64,000 nt of DNA from Lamellibrachia satsuma (lineage: Eukaryota; Annelida; Polychaeta; Sabellida; Siboglinidae): contig BSQZ01000011.1 of NCBI GenBank assembly GCA_033239005.1, positions 8,747,501 through 8,811,500 of the forward strand. Direction: 5' to 3'. Shown here in pieces: positions 29,621 to 40,700 of this stretch; position 1 is the first letter of the stretch; every line of letters begins with the position of its first letter. A program made the position numbers and the translations under genes. Under the pieces are notes generated by a model. It saw only the letters and a list, made by a program, of their open reading frames with translations, did not search any database and had not been told where the DNA came from.

Positions 29621-32047
29621 CTACAAACAGACGGACTCATGTGCACTCGAGATGTTTATGCAATGACCATTTGATGTATAATAGTTAAAAATTATGTGAC
29701 AAATAATTGCCCTAATTCACCAAGCAATATCAACATGTACAAGTCAAAAGCTGATAATGTGATCATCAAAATTATTTGTTGATACAATTTGTAGATGAAC
29801 ATTTCCAAGAGATAACAACAGTTAACAGACAGGACGTGTCAGCCCACACAATTCTGATGAACAAGCCAAGAAAGAAAAATGTCTGAGAATACGTAATCAC
29901 CTGTAGAGAAATATATTCAGGGTTAAAAAAATTCATGATTAAAAAAAATCGTATTTAAATCGTATTTTTTATTTATTTGAAATCTGGTATATAGAAGTTT
30001 ATATTTATAAACTCTTTCAAGTGTGTTCTATTCAAATCGATCTGGGTACTTGTCTTAACAGAGGGTACATGATTTTTGCTTATATAAAGACATTAGACAA
30101 TATCCACAAGGCTTCACCTCCTGTAGTTGCATAATCTGTCTTGGAAACGAAAGCATGTTGTGTGTCTGTGGCTGTAGCAGTATATATTGTTTGCTGAGAG
30201 GGTGGATTAGCACCTGTGCAGGGCTGTGTGTACTCTAAGGGTCTCCAACCAGACTGCAAACTGGTACACTATTAAACAATTGTAGCCCAAACTGTCTCAC
30301 TTGAGTCAACATACTGAATTTGTAACAACTAGCACAAGCTCTAAGTGGACTTTAACTCAGGGCTTCCAACTTGAAAAGATACTTCCTCTGGAAGACAAGT
30401 TTGTGTGGCTTCACTGCATTCAGAAAGGGAATAGCTCAAACATACACAATGTCATAAAATGTTTGACTGTCAGGCTATCTGGTGTCAACACAGTTACACA
30501 AGTGTGCGCACTTTGTGCTTTTGTATTAAAAAAACATACAAAACTTTGTTGATCTCGATGCTTGTAAACAATTATTTATGTTAAATTAAGTTAAATTAGC
30601 GATTAAACAAATCGGAAGTAAAAAAATCATAAATCAATTATTTTTTTTGGATTTAAATCAAATGATTTAAATCAAACAACCCTGACTATATCAGAAAATA
30701 CTTTCTACAGATACAGGCTTCAATAGCCAACACTGACCCTCGAGTTTGGTATGCGGACGTCACACCACCTCCCGTCAATCATGTGTCTCTGTGCCAAGCA
30801 CTTCACCTGCGACTCGTACTCATTGAATCGAACGAACCCAAAGCCTTTTGACTGACCAGTCTTTATGTCCTTTTTCACCTGTGTAACATTCACAACCACA
30901 ACATTTTATGCACAAGCTACAAACCAAACACGAACAACAAAGGTAAGTAATAAGTAACTCCCATTGAAAATTACAACATTGAAGAATATACTATTTTTAT
31001 GTATGTTAATCATATATTTGTCTCTCTTACTTTAACTTTTAGTATAGCAGAAAATAGTTCGTTTTTGCAACATTAACCCAATAGAACATAATAAATGCAT
31101 AAGTTAGCATCACGCTTATGTTGATCTAACAGGGACATTTGGTAGCAGTGCAATGTTGCAGCTATATTTTTAAGTTGCATTTAGAAGTTATTTTCTATGC
31201 TTGTTTCAGAAGCATTGTAGCAAACAGCACATTTGGTTCAAATTTCAACAAACCTGAACCATCAGTAGCTCTCCAAACTGCTCAAAATAGCTCTTCAAGT
31301 CCTCTTCGGAGCTTTTCCATGGAAGGCCAAGCACAATGAGGTCGCTGCACTTTTCTCGGTCAATCTTTTTGGTCTTTGCCATAGGGTTCTCTAACCCCTC
31401 GTCACCTTTCCTTTTGTTCTCTGCAACCATCCGATCTGGCAATAGACAATTAAGTTCATGCACATACACAAACAATTGATTTTACATATTATTTATGTTT
31501 CAAACTTGGTTACTAGCCAGTACAAGTATTTTTACATTTCAGCTGAAAAGTTAATTCCAAATTAGGTATCTTTTTAGTTATGTATCTTAAAAACACAAAA
31601 ATTCATACACCAAATATTCATTTACACAATGCAGTTACAACTTACAGAATTTTGTAGCATGTATCAATGTACTAGTTTTACAGGTAACGTAAAAAAAATT
31701 GCAGTAGGCGGCGCATGCGCACTGAAAACAGCACGTGAACACGTTGCGATGAGACATGATTAGCCTAATTATGGTCGTTTAATTGTAGACTTACCATGAC
31801 TTACAACACCTTTTGGAAATACTGCTACATAAACGGTTGATCCCCACATATCGTCTGGAGGGTGCAATTTTCCCTCACACAGTCGGATGGCACGCATGCC
31901 TCCCGTTTCAGGATTTCTGTATTTCAAGCCGCATGCACCTGGAAACTGCGCAGCAAGAGTGGACAACAGGAGACACCCATCATCTTCAATCGGCATTTCG
32001 ATCGGTTCATCTTGTTCATCATCCGTTACTTGTATATACTGATACAT
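28877..32047 (-). CDS. TARDBP: TDP-43 (TAR DNA-binding protein 43) orthologue
   Basis: Gene-level model, minus strand, four coding exons: 32047-31795, 31435-31254, 30878-30738, 29620-28877. Total is 1320 nt, or 439 residues plus stop (human protein 414). Order: ubiquitin-like N-terminal domain (about 1-80), basic NLS (KRKGDE ... KTKK), RRM1 ([14 protein letters not shown]), RRM2 ([14 protein letters not shown]), and a Gly/Asn/Gln-rich low-complexity tail with a conserved helix [14 protein letters not shown]-43 binds UG-rich RNA in the nucleus and controls splicing and stability. Start: the ATG at 32047-32045 aligns with the human start; the upstream TTG is not used. All junction phases match (1-0-0). 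Confidence 0.96.
29918..30684. mobile_element. hAT-like non-autonomous element in TARDBP intron 3
   Basis: The ends CAGGGTT (29918) and AACCCTG (to 30684) are inverted. AT-rich arms repeat GATTTAAATC and AAAAAATC. Flanking 8-mers are AATATATT and ACTATATC, six of eight identical, a weak target-site duplication. No transposase. The ATTTAAATC palindromes near both ends are typical of this widespread group. Confidence 0.6.
30738..30878 (-). CDS. TARDBP: TARDBP coding exon 3: end of RRM1 and linker
   Basis: Acceptor ACACAG (complement of 30879-30884), donor GTCAGT; phases 0 and 0; 47 residues. [21 protein letters not shown] contains RNP1 of RRM1. It continues [18 protein letters not shown], nearly identical to vertebrate TDP-43. 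Confidence 0.95.
31254..31435 (-). CDS. TARDBP: TARDBP coding exon 2: NLS and start of RRM1
   Basis: Acceptor TTGCCAG, phase 1, donor GTTTGT after CAG, phase 0; 61 residues including the split codon. Basic NLS-like ENKRKGDEG and AKTKKIDR, then [20 protein letters not shown] (RNP2 of RRM1) and FGELLMVQ. Confidence 0.95.
31795..32047 (-). CDS. TARDBP: TARDBP coding exon 1: N-terminal domain
   Basis: Starts [19 protein letters not shown] and continues [16 protein letters not shown] and [18 protein letters not shown], the DIX/ubiquitin-like domain that mediates TDP-43 oligomerisation. The donor is GTAAGT after CATG, phase 1. An alternative GTAAGT nine bases earlier would give phase 0 and break the join with exon 2. 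Confidence 0.95.
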
Positions 32048-32120
32048 TTTTGTCGTCGACAATCAATTTCTGAATTGTAACAACGGTATAATTTGTATAG
32101 CTAGATCGCTACAACCTTAA

Positions 32121-32130
32121 CAAGATGGCG
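32121..32130. promoter_or_regulatory. YY1-like motif near the TARDBP start
   Basis: CAAGATGGCG reads CGCCATCTTG on the TARDBP strand, about 75 bp upstream of the ATG. This is the YY1 consensus commonly found at or just after metazoan transcription starts. TATA-less context. Confidence 0.5.
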
Positions 32131-32149
32131 AACAATCCGTAACTATTCC

Positions 32150-33754
32150 CAATGCATGATGGTTAATTAAACAAAACGAATTTTCTTCAAAGCTGTCAAA
32201 ATACCGAATGTCACAGAGTGCATAGATTTTGCATAAAATATATTATATTTGTTAAATTGTATTACAATCTCAAATGTTATATATTGTGACTGACTCAACA
32301 AATTTATCGTACATATCTGCAAGTTGCCGCATGAAGCGATAACATTTTCTATTCCCGACCAACTGGATATTATGCATTCACGCATTCATTTAAACCATAT
32401 TAATCGCTACTATGCCACCTTTGCTAACATATTTCCATTTCACTGTTTGACAAGGAAGACATTAGCAATGGAGGATCGAATACATTTCACGCCCAACCCT
32501 TTCAATTATTTTTTTATTCAGTTCTATATAATAGCATTGTTTCCAATCTCACCGCGCTATTACCCTTCCAACGAATAATCAAATTGCTCTTCGTATATAG
32601 TTATCACATGCAACTGCCGCAACGCTTTATGCGAACAATTACGTACAATTGTTCGCAACGTGTCTTTTCTACGATTGTTCCAAGTTACGAAAAATGTCGT
32701 TAGAAGCTACGATGACCGCATGCCAGTATGACGTCGCAATTTCGAGAGTTATTGAATTCCAGTTAAGCCACCAAGATATCAACTGGCAACATCAAATACC
32801 AAGGCTCGTTGCTGTGATAATGTGGTATATCCTGATATTGTAAAAAATATGTTATTACGTATGACAGTCACTTAATTATATAGGCATACAAATTATCAAA
32901 TTATCCCATCCGGAGGATGACTACTTTTTTCTTGCATATATAGCTAGTTCAACTTGCGCTGCACGAATCTATCATGTTAACTCAAATCCGTTTTCGTGCT
33001 AAGTTTGAAGGTTTTACATCCAGCGGAAAATAAATTATAAGAATTAAGAGCTAATTAAAAAACTGCGCATCGGTCTGCGAATGGTAGCCGTAAAATTAAA
33101 TCCACACAAATGTACGTTATATTGTCTATTGAAACAATGTCCTTTATGCCAATAATAATTTGTAACCAAAAAACAGTATACATTTTTCGTACTACCGGTG
33201 GAGCCCCCCCCCCATGGCGGACAATGAATGTGTGTTATAAATTCGTTACATACAATTTTTAAACTCGAAAGTAGCAATTTTTTTTCCCCAGAAACTTCAT
33301 TGGTTTTTTCTATGTATATAGAAATAATGATTAATAATAAATTAACATTTCAACCAACAACAGCATTACTCATTGTAAATAATATTTGGCTTTTGATAAA
33401 AGTTTTGTTAATTTCATTTGCTGCTGGCGTAGTTGTTACTAAGTCAGATATTTCAAAATTTTCACGAGTACCACCAATTTGTTTTGCTTTGTTATATAAA
33501 TAATAAACAAACATTTTGGCCAAGTTTTACTGAAGTGGTACGCGTTATTCCTTATGGGTAAAATATTGAATATTGTCCAAATTGAGCTAAATTGTGGTTT
33601 TATCGCGACTTAATGAAATACATAAAATAATAAATGTCAACATTTTTGTTGTGCGAGTTTGACATATTACGTTTTATATAATATGAACATATTAAATTGC
33701 AATATTACTACTAGTTTTATATTTGAATAGTAAACATATATAATATTATGACTG
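32150..33754. other. Intergenic spacer between TARDBP and LPCAT3
   Basis: AT-rich; no gene recognised. It lies between the divergent start regions of TARDBP (minus) and LPCAT3 (plus), and is interrupted on its right by a LINE fragment. Confidence 0.5.
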
Positions 33755-34486
33755 ATTGTGATCAGGATGCTGTACTAGGTAGAACCACACAAGAAAAGGA
33801 CTTAGGAGTAACATTTAGTGCTGACATGAAAGTTTCAGAGCAATGTGGGATTGCTGCTTCGAAAGGAAATCAAATTCTAGGGTTAATTAGGAGAACTATC
33901 ATGTATAAGGTCAAACAGTAATTGTGCCCTTGTACAAAGCATAGTTAGATCACATTTGGAATATTATATTCGAGCATGGAGGCCTTATCGTAAAAAGGAT
34001 ATAGACAAGCTAGAAAGAATACAACGAAGAGCAACTAAAATGATTCCAGAATTGAGAGACCTTATTATAGTTACGAAAGTCGCTTATTACAATGTGGTTT
34101 GACAACAATATAGAGACCACGAGACTAAGAGGAGACCAAATAGAAGTGTTTAAAATAGTGAACGGTTATGAGGATGTTAACAGGAATATGTTCTTCAAAC
34201 TTAAAGAAGGCAGCAGAACTAGAGGACACAAAACAACATTAGTTAAGGAGCAGTGTAGGTTGGACATGAGAAAGTACTCTTAATTTCTCACAGAGGGTGA
34301 TAAATGAATGGAACAAACTGCAAAATGATTAAGTGTTAATGCTAGTAATGTGAATATATTTAACAATAGAATTACATATATTTGATAATGGCGGGCTACA
34401 CATAGATGAGAAAATTGTTGGACTCTCGATAAGCCAATGGCTTGTTGTTTAGGGTGGCAATCTTGTTAAATCTTGTTAAATCTCTT
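33755..34486 (+). mobile_element. 5'-truncated CR1-type LINE fragment
   Basis: Reads EKDLGVTFSADMKVSEQCG ... IQRRATKMIPELRDL ... RTRGHKTTLVKEQCRLDMRK with stops and frameshifts, then the shared 3' UTR and a short TTGTTAAATC tail at 34452-34484. Same family as 20336-24112. It ends about 150 bp before the LPCAT3 start codon. Confidence 0.9.
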
Positions 34487-34637
34487 CCAAAAGACCGACG
34501 AGCGCAGTGCGAGCTGCCGCCGTTCTGCAGAGTCGCACTTGCAGTCAGGTGATAACGCGCCACCGCCAACATGGATAGGGGACTGTGCTGGTAATAATAT
34601 TTACTCATCTGCACTCGTTCGAGCGCCAAATAACGCA

Positions 34638-34731
34638 ATGGAATCCCCAGACACAGGCATCGTAGCGAGTGTTGCTGAATCTATCGGCACCTGTCCGGCT
34701 TCGCTACGACTGATGTTGTCACTTCTCGCGG
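34638..34731 (+). CDS. LPCAT3: LPCAT3 exon 1
   Basis: ATG at 34638 in context CGCAATGG. Reads MESPDTGIVASVAESIG, CPASLRLMLSLLA and splits a Gly codon at GTTTGT (phase 1). It aligns with the vertebrate segment ending in the first transmembrane helix. The exon lies within a GC-richer island that starts just after the LINE tail at 34486. Confidence 0.88.
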
Positions 34732-37700
34732 GTTTGTGTCACTTTGACGTGTCATTCATGAATATGTCTTGGCCCGGTGACGGGCGCTGGTTGCTTGAGG
34801 AATGCGACCAAGGGACACGGTCATGCACATGGTGACCGATGATATGAGACACATGCGTTTAAGCTGAGGCTAACGTTGTAGAATCATTTAATGCATACCC
34901 GTTGAAGCAGTTTTATGCAGAGCTACGGAAAATATTTAAATACAATATTATATGGCCGATTTTTTGTCTTAATAAAGATATTAATCATTATCCGTATCTG
35001 TCAATATGTGAAATGTGAAGGGCCTGTATATTAGCCGGAACGAGCCGGAACGAGCCCGGAACGAGATTGAATTGCTAAATGTGTGGATTACGTGATCAGT
35101 ATAATGATTTCGCTTGAATGTGTAGTGAGATAACGTAATAATGCAACTTTTCACCAAGTGGGAAATAATTACACGTACATTAAGATATGTTTTGGGCTCC
35201 CGGAACGATAACTTATTGACGATCGACGGCCATGTTTTGGCTGTTCCGTCTATTGAACATCACAACTGACATTAGTGGGTTACTCGTGGTGATCTCGGCC
35301 TGTAGAGATCTCGGCCTGCATGTAATGGTTGCTCCGTTGGGCGGGGTTGATTGATAGTATGGGTGTGTGTGGTCATCAATAGCCATTATTATATTTTAGT
35401 AATTTCCTTGTATATTTGACATTTCCTTAATAATATTTAATGACTGCATAAGTTAAAAGTAAAAACAATTTAAATGTGACTATTTAAACACAACCTAACT
35501 TATAAAAACGACACAAAGCCAGAATGTAAAAAGAAATCTGGATGTTTATTTTTTATAAAGCATGCATACATGTATTAATTCGTACAACAATTATGACAAT
35601 TTTTAAAAACAATACAAAATCATACATCCATGGGAGGGCACAGGCTTATTTGATGGCGACCTGCACTCGCCATGTTGTAACACTGTCATTGGGTTTACAT
35701 GGAATTTTCTAGACATAGCAGCGCCACCTACTACATCTTCCATACTCTGGTAGTATCATAAAAAAACCAATGGATCACAGTATATAGTATACTTGGTTAC
35801 TAATACAAAACATGACCATGTGCCCCTAGTGATATCGATTTAGCTGCATTGGCATACCAATTTAGCTGCGTAGCACCAACAAATCTAACATATTAGTCTA
35901 AAGCTTTAATAAATACTAATACACCAGCTAGTATCCTACACGGAACACACTAATAACATACTCGTCTAAACACTAAACAAAACATGGTCTACATACAAAT
36001 CACCAAAACGTACTAATTCCAAACATAAATACATACTAACCAAAAAATAGCCTACACGAAACACACTAATATAACACACTTTTCTAATACAGACAAACTG
36101 TGTACTAAAAATGAACTACACGCATTTGATGAACTGCTTGCTTGTTTGTCGAATATCTCTGACCACCTGTCAACAAAAAATCCTGGCAGTAACTTGTCCA
36201 ACTGTGCAAAACATCAATCACATCACACACAGCCACACACTCCACACACTCCACACAAACACATGTACAACAGTTAGAGTGAACAGTTTAGTTGATTGAA
36301 ATGACAGTCATATACAAAACATTGGAAAAGAATGATGATCAGAGAGAAATAAGATATTTGCAGTTGATGAAACCCTGTAAAATAGTAAGATAACATAACT
36401 AGAAAGATAAAATGAATAGCATTATCAAATAACATAGACGCCTGCTGACAGCAGTGCTATTGTAGCTTCCAGCGTCTTAGTATCACTACACCACCGTGTA
36501 CAGTAAGAAAGAATAATAAGTTTGTAGATGATTCAGGTAATGATTAGTACAGTTAGAGATAACACGTATATTCACAAATTTACATATATGCATATGTACA
36601 TATCTGTCCATTTACATAATCATATATCTGCATATTTTCATATCATACATGTTGTGTATAGATAACCAACACTGAAGATTTATACGGTAAAATCCTAGCC
36701 CATCTAGCAGATAACAGCATAACATGATCAAATAACACAGACGCCTGCTGGCAGCAGGGCTGTTGTAGCTGAGCGTCTTAGTATTTGCATATTGCTACAC
36801 CACCCTGTGTAATAGTTACGGGCCGCCCAATAGTTAGTGTTTAACATGCCGATAACTGTTGTGACAACACTGTTCTGTTGTATGATATTGCATCTAAGCC
36901 GATTTACACTATGGGCATAACCACTGCTGTGGGAGAGCTGTATTCTAGAACCCAACACAGACCTTGTGATGCCAGGCATCACAGAGATCACATCCAACCA
37001 TGTCAGCATGTATTATGCATAAAAAACAATCCTAATAAAACATAATGTGTTGTAGAACAAGAATTTTTTTTACTACAAAAAATAACAAATCATGAAGCAA
37101 TATAGAGATATGCATTTACACAAATAAAATATATACACATCATATGTGCAGACATATTATCTAGGGATTTGTAACTTAGCATTTCTGATATGTACCATGT
37201 ATTATTATTATTATTATAAAACTACTCGGGTCGGGGTCGAATTAACATGCTGTTATATAACAGTGACACGAGAACATGCATAGTGAACAAGTAACAAGAT
37301 CTTACCTCAAACTGTGAGAAAGCCGAATTGATTGTGTCATCCAGTGCCAGCTCCTCAATCTTGTAGCCAGAAAAACTCAACGTAGGGATGCCAAAATCTC
37401 TAATATTGCAGTGCAGATATTTGATCTGTGAAGCTCCGATAATAACAGTTGTCATGATGAACTTGATAGTTCAAGACACGAGAGCAAATGAGTGACCTAT
37501 TCCAGATGTCATGGCTTATATGACAGTGAGTGAGCACAGGTAGTGAGCACATCTTTCTTTCTTCATTCTGCCTAGAAATGTTTTGTTTCTCATGAGGCAA
37601 TCAACAAGATTACCTTTGTGAGTTTAAATTAATCCCATTATACTGGTAGTTCTATTGTAGAATGAGTCCTTTTGCATGTGGACACCCTAGTGATTTCATA

Positions 37701-40700
37701 GTACTGGGGTAAAGTTCTATTGCAATAACTTTTACATTCACATCCCTATTCACTAAACAAGGCAGCTCATTGCAAAGGTGCTAATCCTGATTTACAATGC
37801 TGTTGATTGCCTGAGTTGTAATTGCAGTAGGTACTGAACCCTGAATAGACAAGAGCTCCATTAAACAATAAGTAAGAAATTAAAGTACTAGTATGCACAG
37901 TTACAAAGAAAATTTGGTGAAAGTGGATTCACAAGTCAGACAATGATTCAATAATCTGACCATTACAGAGCACATTTACAAAGAACATTTTGTGAAAGTG
38001 GATTCACAAGTCAAACAATGATTAAGTAATCTGACCATTACAGAGCACATTTACAAAGAACATGGTGTGAAGTAAATTTCCTAAATGATAAATAACAAGG
38101 ATGCATAGTTACACGGGCGGCTTAGGTACACAACATGAGAGAGGCCCAATATAAATTGTGTATAAAATTCCAAATCTAACATAAGTAATTATTCCATAAT
38201 TTATTCTTTTAAATTCACTCATAAATTGCATTATGCAACAACAAAAGGCCGCTCCTAAAAAAGAATTTAGTTGTAGTGTTCTAGTGTTCATTGTGTAACA
38301 CTAAAGAATAAAAAACAGTGCCATGTAGTATACAATATTTTAATAAATATTTAATTTTCTAAAAAAAAATTTGCGTTACATAATAATGTAATATAACACC
38401 AATATTCAATGTGTGGAAAGTTTTATTCACCAATAGCGTATTGGAAAAGGGTTAACAGAAGAAGTGTAATATAATATAGTGACATGTAAAACATATTATA
38501 AAGTAAATTATAATACATAGTCATTGACATAATATACATAATGATGTTGTGTAGAAAGGTGTAGTTAAACTGTATCATTTCAGATTTACTTCATTTTATT
38601 TAGATATATATTATTTCATATACCAGTACACATCCCAATCAGTGATCACCAGTATTAATGCAGTAGATGGTGTATGAAAAGTAACCCATTAATGTAAGGC
38701 CGCCCACTAGGTGATGTTCAATAGACGGAACAGCCAAAACATGGCCGCCGATCGTCAATAAGTTATCGTTCCGGGAGCCCAAGACATATCTTAATGTATG
38801 TGTAATTATTTCCCACTTGGTGAAAAGTTGCATTATTACGTTATCTAACTACACATTCAAGTGAAATCATTATACAGATCACGTAATCCACGCATTTAGC
38901 AATTCAATCTCGTTCCGGGCTCGTTCCGGCCTCGTTCCGGCTAAGATGGTGCCAGATGGCACTGTATCAATTCTTTACTGTTTAGTTCTGTAGAGTAATC
39001 ATTATTATGAATTTATTAAACATCTGAATATGAATTTTATTCGTGAAAGTAAAATGCTGTTTAAAGGTGACGTAAGCCTGTAAAGCCGTTGCTGACAATG
39101 GGCAAAAATCGGTTCTCGATCCACGATGCTCGTTCGCTCACGAATATCAGAATTGTGTCGGTGTATGGTGATTATAAATACATTGCAAATTTAAATATTT
39201 ATAATACGTATTGGAAACTTACTGATTAATAATTTATATGGTGCAACGCAGACATTTGCATCGTAGTTTGAGATGTCACGCCAGCGGTTTCGCCAAAAAA
39301 GTAACGAAAATATATTGCGAAGTAAATAAAAGTAACGGAGTAAAAAGTCGCGTTACTTTAGATAAAATTTCTTCGTTACAGGTAAAAGTATTTAGTCAAA
39401 ATTCTAGTTCGTTACATGCCAATTACTTGAAATAACTACTCAAGTATTTTAACGAAGTACTTTTACTTCGTTACATGACAACCCTGGTGATTACACATGG
39501 GCCACTGCAAGTGCCAGCGGTGGGCGACAACACAGTAGTGTCTCGGTTACTAGGGCCAGGCACATTAACATTGTGGATCGCCACCACTGTAACAAAGGAT
39601 GTGGAAGGCACCACTGTAACAAAGGATGTGGAAGGCACCACTGTCACAAAGGATGTGGAAGGCACCACTGTAACAAAGGATGTGGAAGGCACCACTGTAA
39701 CAAAGGATGTGGAAGGCACCACTGTAACAAAGGATGTGGAAGGCACCACTGACTGTTCATGGACAGTCATAGGAATACTGCTCTTGTTCGCGAAAAAGGC
39801 ATCGATTGTTGTTAACTTTGACATCTTTTCACTTGCTCTCGCTTGGCAAGTGCCATTTTGAACTTGCTCCACGACATCCGGGGCACTGGATTATCTCCGC
39901 CAATGAGAGCACCGATAGATAAGACACTGGGAAAGCCCACAGAAAGCCTGTGTTTCTCAACCAATGACATACACGATTATTATAAATAGACATAGGTGCT
40001 CCCAACACTGGTCGCGGCATCGTTATGTGCCAACGATGTCAAGGTTAAAAATAGTATAGATCAGCAGTATTTGTTATTTTGCGAGGACCTGCAGACACCG
40101 GTGCTCACAGATGATTATGTTGTAATGGTTGTGACATGAGATGCTACCACAGTGGTAACAGCTGATTGTATTTACAGTATTATGTTGGAACCACTGATTT
40201 ATTTATTACATATACGATATTTTGGTGACAGATGATCATGTTAAGTTTAGCATTACTGTGGTGACACTACCGTGACAGGTGATACTATACGGTGGTAATG
40301 ATAAACCAATCAAAACATGCATGATGAATAAAGTAATTACAATATGATGTACACGTAATCAATCAAGTAGTCAACATGTTCCTCTCCGTACAAGACATAC
40401 TAGTTCTCAGATCCCTCCTCCCTGAATTACTGCCTTAAAATGTTGATAATTTTCCAGATTGATGAAGCAACAGTGGTCATATTTCCCATGTGACCGACAT
40501 TAATTTAAATTAGTACATATGCCTCTAACCATAGTACACTTTGTATGAATAGGTAAATGTCAGCAACGAATTAATTTTGTATTTCTTTGTTATATTTCCT
40601 TTCTTATTGAAACACAGGCAGAATTCGTTCACATTGACACTATTATTTCGCAGTCATGTTGCAGTTCATTTATTTGTCTGAATGACCCGTATGTTGTGTG

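Larger units (their letters stand above)
35033..38945. mobile_element. 3.9-kb DNA element with long terminal inverted repeats
   Basis: 35033-35270 and 38700-38945 are about 240-bp inverted repeats. The outer ends carry two or three GCCGGAACGA/CCGGAACGAG units, and inside are CACCAAGTGGGAAATAATT, CTCCCGGAACGATAACTTAT and GACGGAACAGCCAAAACATG. Both ends are flanked by TA (TTAGCCGG ... CCGGCTAA), compatible with a TA target duplication. The interior has one exon-like frame (37306-37455, minus) and no full transposase. It lies in LPCAT3 intron 1. Confidence 0.8.
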
